Below are positions 5,036-6,168 of a DNA stretch of 6,168 nt, in pieces (position 1 is the stretch's first letter; every line of letters starts with the position of its first letter). Under the pieces are notes generated by a model that was not told where the DNA came from, did no database searches, and worked only from the letters and a program-made list of their open reading frames with translations. The position numbers were made by a program, and so were the translations under genes. The stretch is from an uncultured Mollicutes bacterium (GTDB taxonomy: Bacteria; Bacillota_I; Bacilli_A; RFN20; CAG-449): positions 1 through 6,168 of the forward strand of contig URVS01000090.1 in NCBI GenBank assembly GCA_900551385.1, given 5' to 3'.

Positions 5036-6168
5036 TCTTTATATGCCATAGCTTTTCTTTTTGACTTTAAATTTTCCATAATTATTTTTCTTTTATGGTT
5101 CTTTTTAGCTTTTTCTACTGCTCTACGCATTTTCTTTTTATAATTAGGTTTAACTTTATTAGAACGAACTTTAGATAATTCTTTTTTTATTTCAGCTTCT
5201 AATTTTTCATTTTTCTTTTTTGTTTGAGGTGAATGCTTTTTATCAGCTTTTAATCCTTCATTCCTTAAAATTAAATAATCAAAAGATAATTTTTTTTCTA
5301 ATGTTTGTTTTGCTTTAATATTTAATTCATCATCATAAAAAATGTATGAATCACCATGACTATTATTTCTACCTGTTCTTCCTGAACGATGATAATAATA
5401 ATCAATATTTTGAGGTATATCTAAAGATATAACATGGCTTACTTTTTCAAAATCTAATCCTCTTGAAGCTAAATCTGAACATAATACTAATTTAAATTCA
5501 CCTTCATTAATTCTTCTTAAAGTATTTTTTCTTTCTCTAAGAGGAATATCACTAGTGATTAAAGCACATTTAATTCCTTCATTATTTAAACCTTTATATA
5601 ATTTTTCAATCGTTTGTTTTTTAGAAGCAAATACTAAAGTAAAATAAGGATTTTCTGTATTTAAGAAAGTTAATAATGAATCTAATAATGGTTTATGTTT
5701 GATATCAACAAAATGATGAGAAACAGTTCTTGAAGTAAAATTTTTCTTATTAACATCAAAAAGTGTATTTATTTTAAATAATTTTTTTAATGAAGCAATT
5801 TGATGTTCTTTCATTGTAGCAGTAAAAATCATTATTTGATGTGGATTAATATAATCAACAATATTAATGGTATCTTGGCTTTGTTCACCTTCCATTAACA
5901 TATCTGCTTCGTCTAAAACAATCGAATTCAAAAGAACTTACACATGTATTAACTGCTTTAAAATCTTTAGTTAATGTACTTATTTGATCCATGAATTCTT
6001 GAGTTTGAAAACATAATTCTTGAGTAGGTTCAATAATAAGAGCTTGCACTTTATTTAAATCTTTATTTAAATTATTAATTAATGGAATTAAATAAGCATG
6101 AGTTTTACCTGAACCAGTTTCAGATTTAGCAATAAAAGAATTCTTTTTTAAAGCTGAAACTATAGTTT
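5032..6168 (-). pseudogene. cshB: DEAD-box RNA helicase, CshB-like, with internal out-of-frame deletion; 5' end beyond the right edge
   Basis: CshB-type helicases remodel RNA in the cytoplasm, in mRNA turnover, ribosome assembly and cold adaptation. The 5' portion, read from 6166 down, shows motif I (KSETGSGKTHAYLIPL) and motif Ia (EPTQEL) and continues to FKAVNTCVS near 5936. Sequence then jumps frame into NSIVLDEADML (motif II). Some 40-45 residues are missing, including the GG and TPGR motifs. The original frame would end at TGA 5885-5887. Downstream all motifs are present: FTATM (motif III, Thr for the usual Ser), VFASKKQT (IV), ASRGLDFE (V), HRSGRTGR (VI). A basic Lys-rich tail of about 65 residues, typical of CshB, ends in YKD. 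TTG at 5931 is part of the resumed frame, not a plausible start. The SETGSGKTH motif, the tail and the nearby ispG and yqfT-like genes favour CshB over CshA. The stop shares TTAA with the converging gene. Confidence 0.85.

Noticed and set aside
5032..5931. Separate short helicase protein starting at TTG 5931
   Set aside because: It would start just before the DEAD box, lack motifs Q, I and Ia, and has no ribosome binding site; it is the 3' part of a broken gene.
4984..6143. Four GAATTC (EcoRI) sites at 4984, 5924, 5993 and 6138, one of them at the helicase junction
   Set aside because: The hexamer is AT-rich and expected at times in this DNA; the ispG junction has none, so a cloning-scar explanation is not supported.

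Overview
The window is about a quarter G+C, uses the standard code (TGG for Trp, TGA as stop) and shows Firmicutes-type GGAGG ribosome binding sites. It carries a SpoIIIAH fragment directly downstream of efp. Together these point to an endospore-forming lineage of the AT-rich Bacilli (Erysipelotrichales or uncultured relatives near the Mollicutes). That placement is inference from gene content, not from phylogeny.

Layout. Positions 1-2322 hold a minus-strand block read right to left. It runs rpmG (ribosomal protein L33), an MBL-fold hydrolase, a four-helix membrane protein, efp (elongation factor P), and the 5' part of spoIIIAH, which runs off the left edge. Hairpin terminators follow rpmG and efp, and spoIIIAH appears to have its own promoter. 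Positions 2453-3611 hold a translationally coupled minus-strand pair: a ketopantoate-reductase-family oxidoreductase and a small heavy-metal-associated (CopZ-like) protein. A perfect 22-bp interrupted palindrome sits between their promoter and start codon and looks like a repressor operator. Divergent from this pair, 3751-4742 encodes ispG (MEP isoprenoid pathway), followed by a small DUF2624/YqfT-like gene. A CshB-like DEAD-box helicase converges on it from the right edge and shares a TTAA that holds both stop codons. ispG, a yqfT-like gene and cshB also lie near one another in Bacillus, so the right half looks like a reduced version of that conserved neighbourhood.

Main oddities. (1) ispG and the helicase each lack an internal block (about 60 nt and about 120-135 nt) with loss of frame, while both flanks remain well conserved. 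This is either real gene decay or a shared assembly artefact. (2) EF-P has Met where almost all bacterial EF-Ps have the functional Lys or Arg at the tip of the modification loop. (3) spoIIIAH directly follows efp, without spoIIIAA-AG between them. (4) A 15-bp hairpin is embedded in the small DUF2624-like gene. (5) The oxidoreductase/HMA pair and its palindrome form a possible uncharacterised regulated unit. I see no CRISPR array, tRNA, rRNA, insertion sequence or phage gene.
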